Shown here piece after piece: positions 50,001 through 62,823 of a stretch of DNA of 64,000 bases. The position numbers were made by a program, and so were the translations under genes. The notes under the pieces were generated by a model, which made no database searches, was not told the origin of the DNA, and was given only the letters and a program-made list of their open reading frames with translations. The DNA comes from Halisarca cf. caerulea (taxonomy: Eukaryota; Porifera; Demospongiae; Chondrillida; Halisarcidae), in assembly GCA_963170055.1 (NCBI GenBank), contig CAUJGJ010000217.1:1-64000 (forward strand), in the 5' to 3' direction. Position 1 is the first letter of the stretch, and every line of letters begins with the position of its first letter.

Positions 50001-51904
50001 TTTCTGAAGTGCTGTGGGCGTATTTGCGTAGTGTTGGATATGCTGGTGCTAATACCAATATTTGGCACTAGCACCACGCTCATTCCCAGTGGACACACAT
50101 GACCTTTCTGAAGTGCTGTGGGCGTATTTGTGTAGTGTTGGATATGCTGGTGCTAATACCAATATTTGGCACTAGCACCAAGCACATTCCCAGTTTACAC
50201 ACATGACCTATCTGAAGTGCTGTGGGCGTATTTGTGTAGTGTTGGATATGGTGTAGCTAATACCAATATTTGGCACTAGCACCACGCACATTCCCAGGGG
50301 ACACACATGACCTTTCTGAAGTGCTGTGGGCGTATTTGTGTAGTGTTGGATATGCTGGTGCTAATACCAATATTTGGCACTAGAACCACGCACATTACCA
50401 GTGGACATACATGACCTTTCTGAAGTGCTGTGGGCGTATTTGTGTAGTGTTGGATATGCTGGTGCTAATACCAATATTTGGCACTAGCACCACGCACATT
50501 CCCAGTGGACACACATGAAGTTTCTTAACTACTGTGGGCGTATTTGTGTAGTGTTGGATATGCTGGTGCTAATACCAATATTTGGCACTAGCACCACGCA
50601 CATTCCCAGTGGAAACACATGAAGTTTCTTAACTACTGTAGGCGTATTTGTGTAGTGTTGGATATGCTGGTGCTAATACCAATATTTGGCACTAGAACCA
50701 AGCACATTCCCAGTTTACACACATGACCTATCTGAAGTGCTGTGGGCGTATTTGTGTAGTGTTGGATATGGTGGTGCTAATACCAATATTTGGCACTAGC
50801 ACCACGCACATTCCCAGGGGACACACATGACCTTTCTGAAGTGCTGTGGGCGTATTTGTGTAGTGTTGGATATGCTGGTGCTAATACCAATATTTGGCAC
50901 TAGAACCACGCACATTACCAGTGGACACACATGACCTTTCTGAAGTGCTGTGGGCGTATTTGTGTAGTGTTGGATATGCTGGTGCTAATACCAATATTTG
51001 GCACTAGCACCACGCACATTCCCAGTGGACACACATGAAGTTTCTTAACTACTGTGGGCGTATTTGTGTAGTGTTGGATATGCTGGTGCTAATACCAATA
51101 TTTGGCACTAGAACCACACACATTCCCAGTGGAAACACATGAAGTTTCTTAACTACTGTGGGCGTATTTGTGTAGTGTTGGATATGCTGGTGCTAATACC
51201 AATATTTGGCACTAGCACCACGCACATTCCCAGGGGACACACATGACCTTTCTGAAGTGCTGTGGGCGTATTTGTGTAGTGTTGGATATGCTGGTGCTAA
51301 TACCAATATTTGGCACTAGAACCACGCACATTACCAGTGGACACACATGACCTTTCTGAAGTGCTGTGGGCGTATTTGTGTAGTGTTGGATATGCTGGTG
51401 CTAATACCAATATTTGGCACTAGCACCACGCACATTCCCAGTGGACACACATGAAGTTTCTTAACTACTGTGGGCGTATTTGTGTAGTGTTGGATATGCT
51501 GGTGCTAATACCAATATTTGGCACTAGAACCACACACATTCCCAGTGGAAACACATGAAGTTTCTTAACTACTGTGGGCGTATTTGTGTAGTGTTGGATA
51601 TGCTGGTGCTAATACCAATATTTGGCACTAGCACCAAGCACATTCCCAGTTTACACACATGACCTATCTGAAGTGCTGTGGGCGTATTTGTGTAGTGTTG
51701 GATATGGTGGTGCTAATACCAATATTTTGCACTAGCACCACGCACATTCCCAGGGGACACACATGACCTTTCTGAAGTGCTGTGGGCGTATTTGTGTAGT
51801 GTTGGATATACTGGTTCTAATACCAATATTTGGCACTAGAACCACGCACATTACCAGTGGACACACATGACCTTTCTGAAGTGCTGTGGGCGTATTTGTG
51901 TAGT
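47001..51904. repeat. Satellite block with short 4- to 5-mer periodicity
   Basis: Less regular monomers. The tagaaccacgcacattacc variant recurs near 50385, 50905, 51317 and 51838, i.e. 520-, 416- and 520-bp steps (5, 4 and 5 monomers). Confidence 0.65.
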
Positions 51905-54900
51905 GTTGGATATGCTGGTGCTAATACCAATATTTGGCACTAGCACCACGCACATTCCCAGTGGACACACATGAAGTTTCTTAACTACTGTGGGCGTATT
52001 TGTGTAGTGTTGGATATGCTGGTGCTAATACCAATATTTGGCACTAGCACCACGCACATTCCCAGTGGAAACACATGAAGTTTCTTAACTACTGTGGGCG
52101 TATTTGTGTAGTGTTGGATATGCTGGTGCTAATACCAATATTTGGCACTAGCACCAAGCACATTCCCAGTTTACACACATGACCTATCTGAAGTGCTGTG
52201 GGCGTATTTGTGTAGTGTTGGATATGCTGGTGCTAATACCAATATTTGGCACTAGCACCACGCACATTCCCAGTGGACACACATGAAGTTTCTTAACTAC
52301 TGTGGGCGTATTTGTGTAGTGTTGGATATGCTGGTGCTAATACCAATATTTGGCACTAGCACCACGCACATTCCCAGTGGAAACACATGAAGTTTCTTAA
52401 CTACTGTGGGCGTATTTGTGTAGTGTTGGATATGCTGGTGCTAATACCAATATTTGGCACTAGCACCACGCACATTCCCAGTGGAAACACATGAAGTTTC
52501 TTAACTACTGTGGGCGTATTTGTGTAGTGTTGGATATGCTGGTGCTAATACCAATATTTGGCACTAGCACCAAGCACATTCCCAGTTTACACACATGACC
52601 TATCTGAAGTGCTGTGGGCGTATTTGTGTAGTGTTGGATATGGTGGTGCTAATACCAATATTTGGCACTAGCACCACGCACATTCCCATGGGACACACAT
52701 GACCTTTCTGAAGTGCTGTAGGCGTATTTGTGTAGTGTTGGATATGCTGGTTCTAATACCAATATTTGGCACTAGAACCACGCACATTACCAGTGGACAC
52801 ACATGACCTTTCTGAAGTGCTGTGGGCGTATTTGTGTAGTGTTGGATATGCTGGTGCTAATACCAATATTTGGCACTAGCACCACGCACATTCCCAGTGG
52901 ACACACATGAAGTTTCTTAACTACTGTGGGCGTATTTGTGTAGTGTTGGATATGCTGGTGCTAATACCAATATTTGGCACTAGCACCACGCACATTCCCA
53001 GGGGACACACATGACCTTTCTGAAGTGCTGTAGGCGTATTTGTGTAGTGTTGGATATGCTGGTGCTAATACCAATATTTGGCACTAGCACCACGCACATT
53101 CCCAGTGGACACACATGACCTTTCTGAAGTGCTGTGGGCGTATTTCTGTAGTGTTGGATATGCTGGTGCTAATACCAATATTTGGCACTAGCACCACGCA
53201 CATTCCCAGTGGACACACATGAGGTTTCTGAACTGCTGTGGGCGTATTTGCGTAGTGTTGGATATGCTGGTGCTAATACCAATATTTGGCACTAGCACCA
53301 CGCACATTCCCAGTGTACACACATGAAGTTTCTGAATTGCTGTGGGCGTATTTGTGTAGTGTTGGATATGCTGGTGCTAATACCAATATTTGGCACTAGC
53401 ACCACGCACATTCCCAGGGGACACACATGACCTTTCTGAAGTGCTGTGGGCGTATTTGTGTAGTGTTGGATATGCTGGTGCTAATACCAATATTTGGCAC
53501 TAGCACCACGCTCATTCCCAGTGGACACACATGAAGTTTCTTAACTACTGTGGGCGTATTTGTGTAGTGTTGGATATGCTGGTGCTAATACCAATATTTG
53601 GCACTAGCACCAAGCACATTCCCAGGGGACACACATGAAGTTTCTGAAGTGCTGTGGGCGTATTTGTGTAGTGTTGGATATGCTGGTGCTAATACCAATA
53701 TTTGGCACTAGCACCACGCACATTCCCAGTGGACACACATGAAGTTTCTTAACTACTGTGGGCGTATTTGTGTAGTGTTGGATATGGTGGTGCTAATACC
53801 AATATTTGGCACTAGCACCACGCACATTCCCAGTGGAAACACATGAAGTTTCTTAACTACTGTGGGCGTATTTGTGTAGTGTTGGATATGCTGGTGCTAA
53901 TACCAATATTTGGCACTAGCACCAAGCACATTCCCAGTTTACACACATGACCTATCTGAAGTGCTGTGGGCGTATTTGTGTAGTGTTGGATATGCTGGTG
54001 CTAATACCAATATTTGGCACTAGCACCACGCACATTCCCAGTGGACACACATGAAGTTTCTTAACTACTGTGGGCGTATTTGTGTAGTGTTGGATATGCT
54101 GGTGCTAATACCAATATTTGGCACTAGCACCACGCACATTCCCAGTGGAAACACATGAAGTTTCTTAACTACTGTGGGCGTATTTGTGTAGTGTTGGATA
54201 TGCTGGTGCTAATACCAATATTTGGCACTAGCACCACGCACATTCCCAGTGGAAACACATGAAGTTTCTTAACTACTGTGGGCGTATTTGTGTAGTGTTG
54301 GATATGCTGGTGCTAATACCAATATTTGGCACTAGCACCAAGCACATTCCCAGTTTACACACATGACCTATCTGAAGTGCTGTGGGCGTATTTGTGTAGT
54401 GTTGGATATGGTGGTGCTAATACCAATATTTGGCACTAGCACCACGCACATTCCCAGGGGACACACATGACCTTTCTGAAGTGCTGTAGGCGTATTTGTG
54501 TAGTGTTGGATATGCTGGTTCTAATACCAATATTTGGCACTAGAACCACGCACATTACCAGTGGACACACATGACCTTTCTGAAGTGCTGTGGGCGTATT
54601 TGTGTAGTGTTGGATATGCTGGTGCTAATACCAATATTTGGCACTAGCACCACGCACATTCCCAGTGGACACACATGAAGTTTCTTAACTACTGTGGGCG
54701 TATTTGTGTAGTGTTGGATATGCTGGTGCTAATACAAATATTTGGCACTAGCACCACGCACATTCCCAGGGGACACACATGACCTTTCTGAAGTGCTGTA
54801 GGCGTATTTGTGTAGTGTTGGATATGCTGGTGCTAATACCAATATTTGGCACTAGCACCACGCACATTCCCAGTGGACACACATGACCTTTCTGAAGTGC

Positions 54901-55440
54901 TGTGGGCGTATTTGTGTAGTGTTGGATATGCTGGTGCTAATACCAATATTTGGCACTAGCACCACGCACATTCCCAGTGGACACACATGAAGTTTCTGAA
55001 CTGCTGTGGGCGTATTTGTGTAGTGTTGGATATGCTGGTGCTAATACCAATATTTGGCACTAGCACCACGCACATTCCCAGTGTACACACATGAAGTTTC
55101 TGAATTGCTGTGGGCGTATTTGTGTAGTGTTGGATATGCTGGTGCTAATACCAATATTTGGCACTAGCACCACGCACATTCCCAGGGGACACACATGACC
55201 TTTCTGAAGTGCTGTGGGCGTATTTGTGTAGTGTTGGATATGCTGGTGCTAATACCAATATTTGGCACTAGCACCACGCACATTCCCAGTGGACACACAT
55301 GAAGTTTCTTAACTACTGTGGGCGTATTTGTGTAGTGATGGATATGCTGGTGCTAATACCAATATTTGGCACTAGCACCAAGCACATTCCCAGGGGACAC
55401 ACATGACCTTTCTGAAGTGCTGTGGGCGTATTTGTGTAGT
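51905..55440. repeat. Higher-order repeat: 17-mer (1768 bp), two copies
   Basis: The order of variants from 51905 is reproduced from 53673 at an offset of 1768 bp. For example, the aagcacattcccagttt monomer lies at ~52155 and ~53923, and the cagtgtacac monomer is in both copies. Confidence 0.8.
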
Positions 55441-55749
55441 GTTGGATATGCTGGTGCTAATACCAATATTTGGCACTAGCACCAAGCACATTCCCAGGGG
55501 ACACACATGAAGTTTCTGAAGTGCTGTGGGCGTATTTGTGTAGTGTTGGATATGCTGGTGCTAATACCAATATTTGGCACTAGCACCACGCACATTCCCA
55601 GTGGACACACATGAAGTTTCTGAACTGCTGTGGGCGTATTTGTGTAGTGTTGGATATGCTGGTGCTAATACCAATATTTGGCACTAGCACCACGCACATT
55701 CCCAGTGTACACACATGAAGTTTCTGAATTGCTGTGGGCGTATTTGTGT

Positions 55750-58700
55750 AGTGTTGGATATGCTGGTGCTAATACCAATATTTGGCACTAGAACCACGCA
55801 CATTACCAGGGGACACACATGACCTTTCTGAAGTGCTGTGGGCGTATTTGTGTAGTGTTGGATATGCTGGTGCTAATACCAATATTTGGCACTAGCACCA
55901 CGCACATTCCCAGTGGACACACATGAAGTTTCTTAACTACTGTGGGCGTATTTGTGTAGTGTTGGATATGCTGGTGCTAATACCAATATTTGGCACTAGC
56001 ACCAAGCACATTCCCAGGGGACACACATGACCTTTCTGAAGTGCTGTGGGCGTATTTGTGTAGTGTTGGATATGCTGGTGCTAATACCAATATTTGGCAC
56101 TAGCACCAAGCACATTCCCAGGGGACACACATGAAGTTTCTGAAGTGCTGTGGGCGTATTTGTGTAGTGTTGGATATGCTGGTGCTAATACCAATATTTG
56201 GCACTAGCACCACGCACATTCCCAGTGGAAACACATGAAGTTTCTTAACTACTGTGGGCGTATTTGTGTAGTGTTGGATATGCTGGTGCTAATACCAATA
56301 TTTGGCACTAGCACCAAGCACATTCCCAGTTTACACACATGACCTATCTGAAGTGCTGTGGGCGTATTTGTGTAGTGTTGGATATGGTGGGGATAATACC
56401 AATATTTGGCACTAGCACCACGCACATTCCCAGTGGACACACCTGACCTTTCTGAAGTGCTGTGGGTGTATTTGTGTAGTGTTGGATATGCTGGTGCAAA
56501 TACCAATATTTGGCACTAGAACCACGCACATTACCAGTGGACACACATGACCTTTCTGAAGTGCTGTGGGCGTATTTGTGTAGTGTTGGATATGCTGGTG
56601 CTAATACCAATATTTGGCACTAGCACCACGCACATTCCCAGTGGACACACATGAAGTTTCTTAACTACTGTGGGCGTATTTGTGTAGTGTTGGATATGCT
56701 GGTGCTAATACCAATATTTGGCACTAGCACCACGCACATTCCCAGGGGACACACATGACCTTTCTGAAGTGCTGTGGGTGTATTTGTGTAGTGTTGGATA
56801 TGCTGGTGCTAATACCAATATTTGGCACTAGCACCACGCACATTCCAATTGGAAACACATGAAGTTTCTGAAGTGCTGTGGGCGTATTTGTGTAGTGTTG
56901 GATATGCTGGTGCTAATACCAATATTTGGCACTAGCACCACGCACATTCCCAGTGGACACACATGAAGTTTCTGAAGTGCTGTGGGCGTATTTGTGTAGT
57001 GTTGGATATGCTGGTGCTAATACCAATATTTGGCACTAGCACCACGCACATTCCCAGGGGACACACATGACCTTTCTGAAGTGCTGTGGGCGTATTTGTG
57101 TAGTGTTGGATATGCTGGTGCTAATACCAATATTTGGCACTAGCACCACGCACATTCCCAGTGGACACACATGAAGTTTCTTAACTACTGTGGGCGTATT
57201 TGTGTAGTGTTGGATATGCTGGTGCTAATACCAATATTTGGCACTAGCACCGCGCACATTCCCAGGGGACACACATGACCTTTCTGAAGTGCTGTGGGCG
57301 TATTTGTGTAGTGTTGGATATGCTGGTTCTAATACCAATATTTGGCACTAGCACCAAGCACATTCCCAGGGGACACACATGAAGTTTCTGAAGTGCTGTG
57401 GGCGTATTTGTGTAGTGTTGGATATGCTGGTGCTAATACCAATATTTGGCACTAGCACCACGCACATTCCCAGTGGACACACATGAAGTTTCTTAACTAC
57501 TGTGGGCGTATTTGTGTAGTGTTGGATATGCTGGTGCTAATACCAATATTTGGCACTAGCACCACGCACATTCCCAGTGGAAACACATGAAGTTTCTTAA
57601 CTACTGTGGGCGTATTTGTGTAGTGTTGGATATGGTGGTGCTAATACCAATATTTGGCACTAGCACCACGCACATTCCCAGGGGACACACATGACCTTTC
57701 TGAAGTGCTGTGGGCGTATTTGTGTAGTGTTGGATATGCTGGTTCTAATACCAATATTTGGCACTAGAACCACGCACATTACCAGTGGACACACATGACC
57801 TTTCTGAAGTGCTGTGGGCGTATTTGTGTAGTGTTGGATATGCTGGTGCTAATACCAATATTTGGCACTAGCACCACGCACATTCCCAGTGGACACACAT
57901 GAAGTTTCTTAACTACTGTGGGCGTATTTGTTTAGTGTTGGATATGCTGGTGCTAATACCAATATTTGGCACTAGCACCACGCACATTCCCAGTGGACAC
58001 ACATGACCTTTCTGAAGTGCTGTGGGCGTATTTGTGTAGTGTTGGATATGCTGGTGCTAATACCAATATTTGGCACTAGCACCACGCACATTCCCAGGGG
58101 ACACACATGAAGTTTCTGAAGTGCTGTGGGCGTATTTGTGTAGTGTTGGATATGCTGGTGCTAATACCAATATTTGGCACTAGCACCACGCACATTCCCA
58201 GTGGACACACATGAAGTTTCTGAAGTGCTGTGGGCGTTTTTGTGTAGTGTTGGATATGCTGGTGCTAATACCAATATTTGGCACTAGCACCACGCACATT
58301 CCCAGTGGACACACATGAAGTTTCTGAAGTGCTGTGGGCATATTTGTGTAGTGTTGGATATGCTGGTGCTAATACCAATATTTGGCACTAGAACCACGCA
58401 CATTACCAGGGGACACACATAGACCTTTCTGAAGTGCTGTGGGCGTATTTGTGTAGAGTTGGATATGCTGGTGCTAATACCAATATTTGGCACTAGCACA
58501 ACGCACATTCCCAGTGGACACACATGAAGTTTCTTAACTACTGTGGGCGTATTTGTGTAGTGTTGGATATGCTGGTGCTAATACCAATATTTGGCACTAG
58601 CACCACGCACATTCCCAGGGGACACACATGACCTTTCTGAAGTGCTGTGGGCGTATTTGTGTAGTGTTGGATATGCTGGTGCTAATACCAATATTTGGCA

Positions 58701-61700
58701 CTAGCACCAAGTACATTCCCAGGGGACACACATGAAGTTTCTGAAGTGCTGTGGGCGTATTTGTGTAGTGTTGGATATGCTGGTGCTAATACCAATATTT
58801 GGCACTAGCACCACGCACATTCCCAGTGGACACACATGAATTTTGTGAACTGCTGTGGGCGTATTTGTGTAGTGTTGGATATGCTGGTGCTAATACCAAT
58901 ATTTGGCACTAGCACCACGCACATTCCCAGTGGACACACATGAAGTTTCTTAACTACTGTGGGCGTATTTGTGTGATGTTGGATATGCTGGTGGTAATAC
59001 CAATATTTGGCACTAGCACCACGCACATTCCCAGTGGACACACATGAAGTTTCTGAAGTGCTGTGGGCGTATTTGTGTAGTGTTGGATATGCTGGTGCTA
59101 ATACCAATATTTGGCACTAGCACCAAGCACATTCCCAGTTTACACACATGACCTATCTGAAGTGCTGTGGGCGTATTTGTGTAGTGTTGGATATGGTGGT
59201 GCTAATACCAATATTTGGCACTAGCACCACGCACATTCCCAGGGGACACACATGACCTTTCTGAAGTGCTGTGGGCGTATTTGTGTAGTGTTGGATATGC
59301 TGGTGCTAATACCAATATTTGGCACTAGAACCACGCACATTACCAGGGGACACACATGACCTTTCTGAAGTGCTGTGGGCGTATTTGTGTAGTGTTGGAT
59401 ATGCTGGTGCTAATACCAATATTTGGCACTAGCACCACGCACATTCCCAGTGGACACACATGAAGTTTCTTAACTACTGTGGGCGTATTTGTGTAGTGTT
59501 GGATATGCTGGTGCTAATACCAATATTTGGCACTAGCACCAAGCACATTCCCAGGGGACACACATGACCTTTCTGAAGTGCTGTGGGCGTATTTGTGTAG
59601 TGTTGGATATGCTGGTGCTAATACCAATATTTGGCACTAGCACCAAGCACATTCCCAGGGGACACACATGAAGTTTCTGAAGTGCTGTGGGCGTATTTGT
59701 GTAGTGTTGGATATGCTGGTGCTAATACCAATATTTGGCACTAGCACCACGCACATTCCCAGTGGAAACACATGAAGTTTCTTAACTACTGTGGGCGTAT
59801 TTGTGTAGTGTTGGATATGCTGGTGCTAATACCAATATTTGGCACTAGCACCAAGCACATTCCCAGTTTACACACATGACCTATCTGAAGTGCTGTGGGC
59901 GTATTTGTGTAGTGTTGGATATGGTGGGGATAATACCAATATTTGGCACTAGCACCACGCACATTCCCAGTGGACACACCTGACCTTTCTGAAGTGCTGT
60001 GGGTGTATTTGTGTAGTGTTGGATATGCTGGTGCAAATACCAATATTTGGCACTAGAACCACGCACATTACCAGTGGACACACATGACCTTTCTGAAGTG
60101 CTGTGGGCGTATTTGTGTAGTGTTGGATATGCTGGTGCTAATACCAATATTTGGCACTAGCACCACGCACATTCCCAGTGGACACACATGAAGTTTCTTA
60201 ACTACTGTGGGCGTATTTGTGTAGTGTTGGATATGCTGGTGCTAATACCAATATTTGGCACTAGCACCACGCACATTCCCAGGGGACACACATGACCTTT
60301 CTGAAGTGCTGTGGGTGTATTTGTGTAGTGTTGGATATGCTGGTGCTAATACCAATATTTGGCACTAGCACCACGCACATTCCAATTGGAAACACATGAA
60401 GTTTCTGAAGTGCTGTGGGCGTATTTGTGTAGTGTTGGATATGCTGGTGCTAATACCAATATTTGGCACTAGCACCACGCACATTCCCAGTGGACACACA
60501 TGAAGTTTCTGAAGTGCTGTGGGCGTATTTGTGTAGTGTTGGATATGCTGGTGCTAATACCAATATTTGGCACTAGCACCACGCACATTCCCAGGGGACA
60601 CACATGACCTTTCTGAAGTGCTGTGGGCGTATTTGTGTAGTGTTGGATATGCTGGTGCTAATACCAATATTTGGCACTAGCACCACGCACATTCCCAGTG
60701 GACACACATGAAGTTTCTTAACTACTGTGGGCGTATTTGTGTAGTGTTGGATATGCTGGTGCTAATACCAATATTTGGCACTAGCACCGCGCACATTCCC
60801 AGGGGACACACATGACCTTTCTGAAGTGCTGTGGGCGTATTTGTGTAGTGTTGGATATGCTGGTTCTAATACCAATATTTGGCACTAGCACCAAGCACAT
60901 TCCCAGGGGACACACATGAAGTTTCTGAAGTGCTGTGGGCGTATTTGTGTAGTGTTGGATATGCTGGTGCTAATACCAATATTTGGCACTAGCACCACGC
61001 ACATTCCCAGTGGACACACATGAAGTTTCTTAACTACTGTGGGCGTATTTGTGTAGTGTTGGATATGCTGGTGCTAATACCAATATTTGGCACTAGCACC
61101 ACGCACATTCCCAGTGGAAACACATGAAGTTTCTTAACTACTGTGGGCGTATTTGTGTAGTGTTGGATATGGTGGTGCTAATACCAATATTTGGCACTAG
61201 CACCACGCACATTCCCAGGGGACACACATGACCTTTCTGAAGTGCTGTGGGCGTATTTGTGTAGTGTTGGATATGCTGGTTCTAATACCAATATTTGGCA
61301 CTAGAACCACGCACATTACCAGTGGACACACATGACCTTTCTGAAGTGCTGTGGGCGTATTTGTGTAGTGTTGGATATGCTGGTGCTAATACCAATATTT
61401 GGCACTAGCACCACGCACATTCCCAGTGGACACACATGAAGTTTCTTAACTACTGTGGGCGTATTTGTTTAGTGTTGGATATGCTGGTGCTAATACCAAT
61501 ATTTGGCACTAGCACCACGCACATTCCCAGTGGACACACATGACCTTTCTGAAGTGCTGTGGGCGTATTTGTGTAGTGTTGGATATGCTGGTGCTAATAC
61601 CAATATTTGGCACTAGCACCACGCACATTCCCAGGGGACACACATGAAGTTTCTGAAGTGCTGTGGGCGTATTTGTGTAGTGTTGGATATGCTGGTGCTA

Positions 61701-62823
61701 ATACCAATATTTGGCACTAGCACCACGCACATTCCCAGTGGACACACATGAAGTTTCTGAAGTGCTGTGGGCGTTTTTGTGTAGTGTTGGATATGCTGGT
61801 GCTAATACCAATATTTGGCACTAGCACCACGCACATTCCCAGTGGACACACATGAAGTTTCTGAAGTGCTGTGGGCATATTTGTGTAGTGTTGGATATGC
61901 TGGTGCTAATACCAATATTTGGCACTAGAACCACGCACATTACCAGGGGACACACATAGACCTTTCTGAAGTGCTGTGGGCGTATTTGTGTAGAGTTGGA
62001 TATGCTGGTGCTAATACCAATATTTGGCACTAGCACAACGCACATTCCCAGTGGACACACATGAAGTTTCTTAACTACTGTGGGCGTATTTGTGTAGTGT
62101 TGGATATGCTGGTGCTAATACCAATATTTGGCACTAGCACCACGCACATTCCCAGGGGACACACATGACCTTTCTGAAGTGCTGTGGGCGTATTTGTGTA
62201 GTGTTGGATATGCTGGTGCTAATACCAATATTTGGCACTAGCACCAAGTACATTCCCAGGGGACACACATGAAGTTTCTGAAGTGCTGTGGGCGTATTTG
62301 TGTAGTGTTGGATATGCTGGTGCTAATACCAATATTTGGCACTAGCACCACGCACATTCCCAGTGGACACACATGAATTTTGTGAACTGCTGTGGGCGTA
62401 TTTGTGTAGTGTTGGATATGCTGGTGCTAATACCAATATTTGGCACTAGCACCACGCACATTCCCAGTGGACACACATGAAGTTTCTTAACTACTGTGGG
62501 CGTATTTGTGTGATGTTGGATATGCTGGTGGTAATACCAATATTTGGCACTAGCACCACGCACATTCCCAGTGGACACACATGAAGTTTCTGAAGTGCTG
62601 TGGGCGTATTTGTGTAGTGTTGGATATGCTGGTGCTAATACCAATATTTGGCACTAGCACCAAGCACATTCCCAGTTTACACACATGACCTATCTGAAGT
62701 GCTGTGGGCGTATTTGTGTAGTGTTGGATATGGTGGTGCTAATACCAATATTTGGCACTAGCACCACGCACATTCCCAGGGGACACACATGACCTTTCTG
62801 AAGTGCTGTGGGCGTATTTGTGT
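55750..62823. repeat. Higher-order repeat: 34-mer (3537 bp), two near-identical copies
   Basis: 55750-59286 and 59287-62823 match throughout at an offset of 3537 bp (34 x 104 + 1). Both carry the same private changes: the 1-bp insertion cacacatagacc (58413 and 61950), gggcgtttttgtg, attccaattggaaac, and ggtggggataatacc. This is the youngest large amplification in the window. Confidence 0.9.

Noticed and set aside
26987..62644. Many 60-100-codon frames in the 104-bp satellite, identical at HOR offsets
   Set aside because: The monomer length is not a multiple of 3 and frames run through it by lack of stops; repetition follows DNA amplification.
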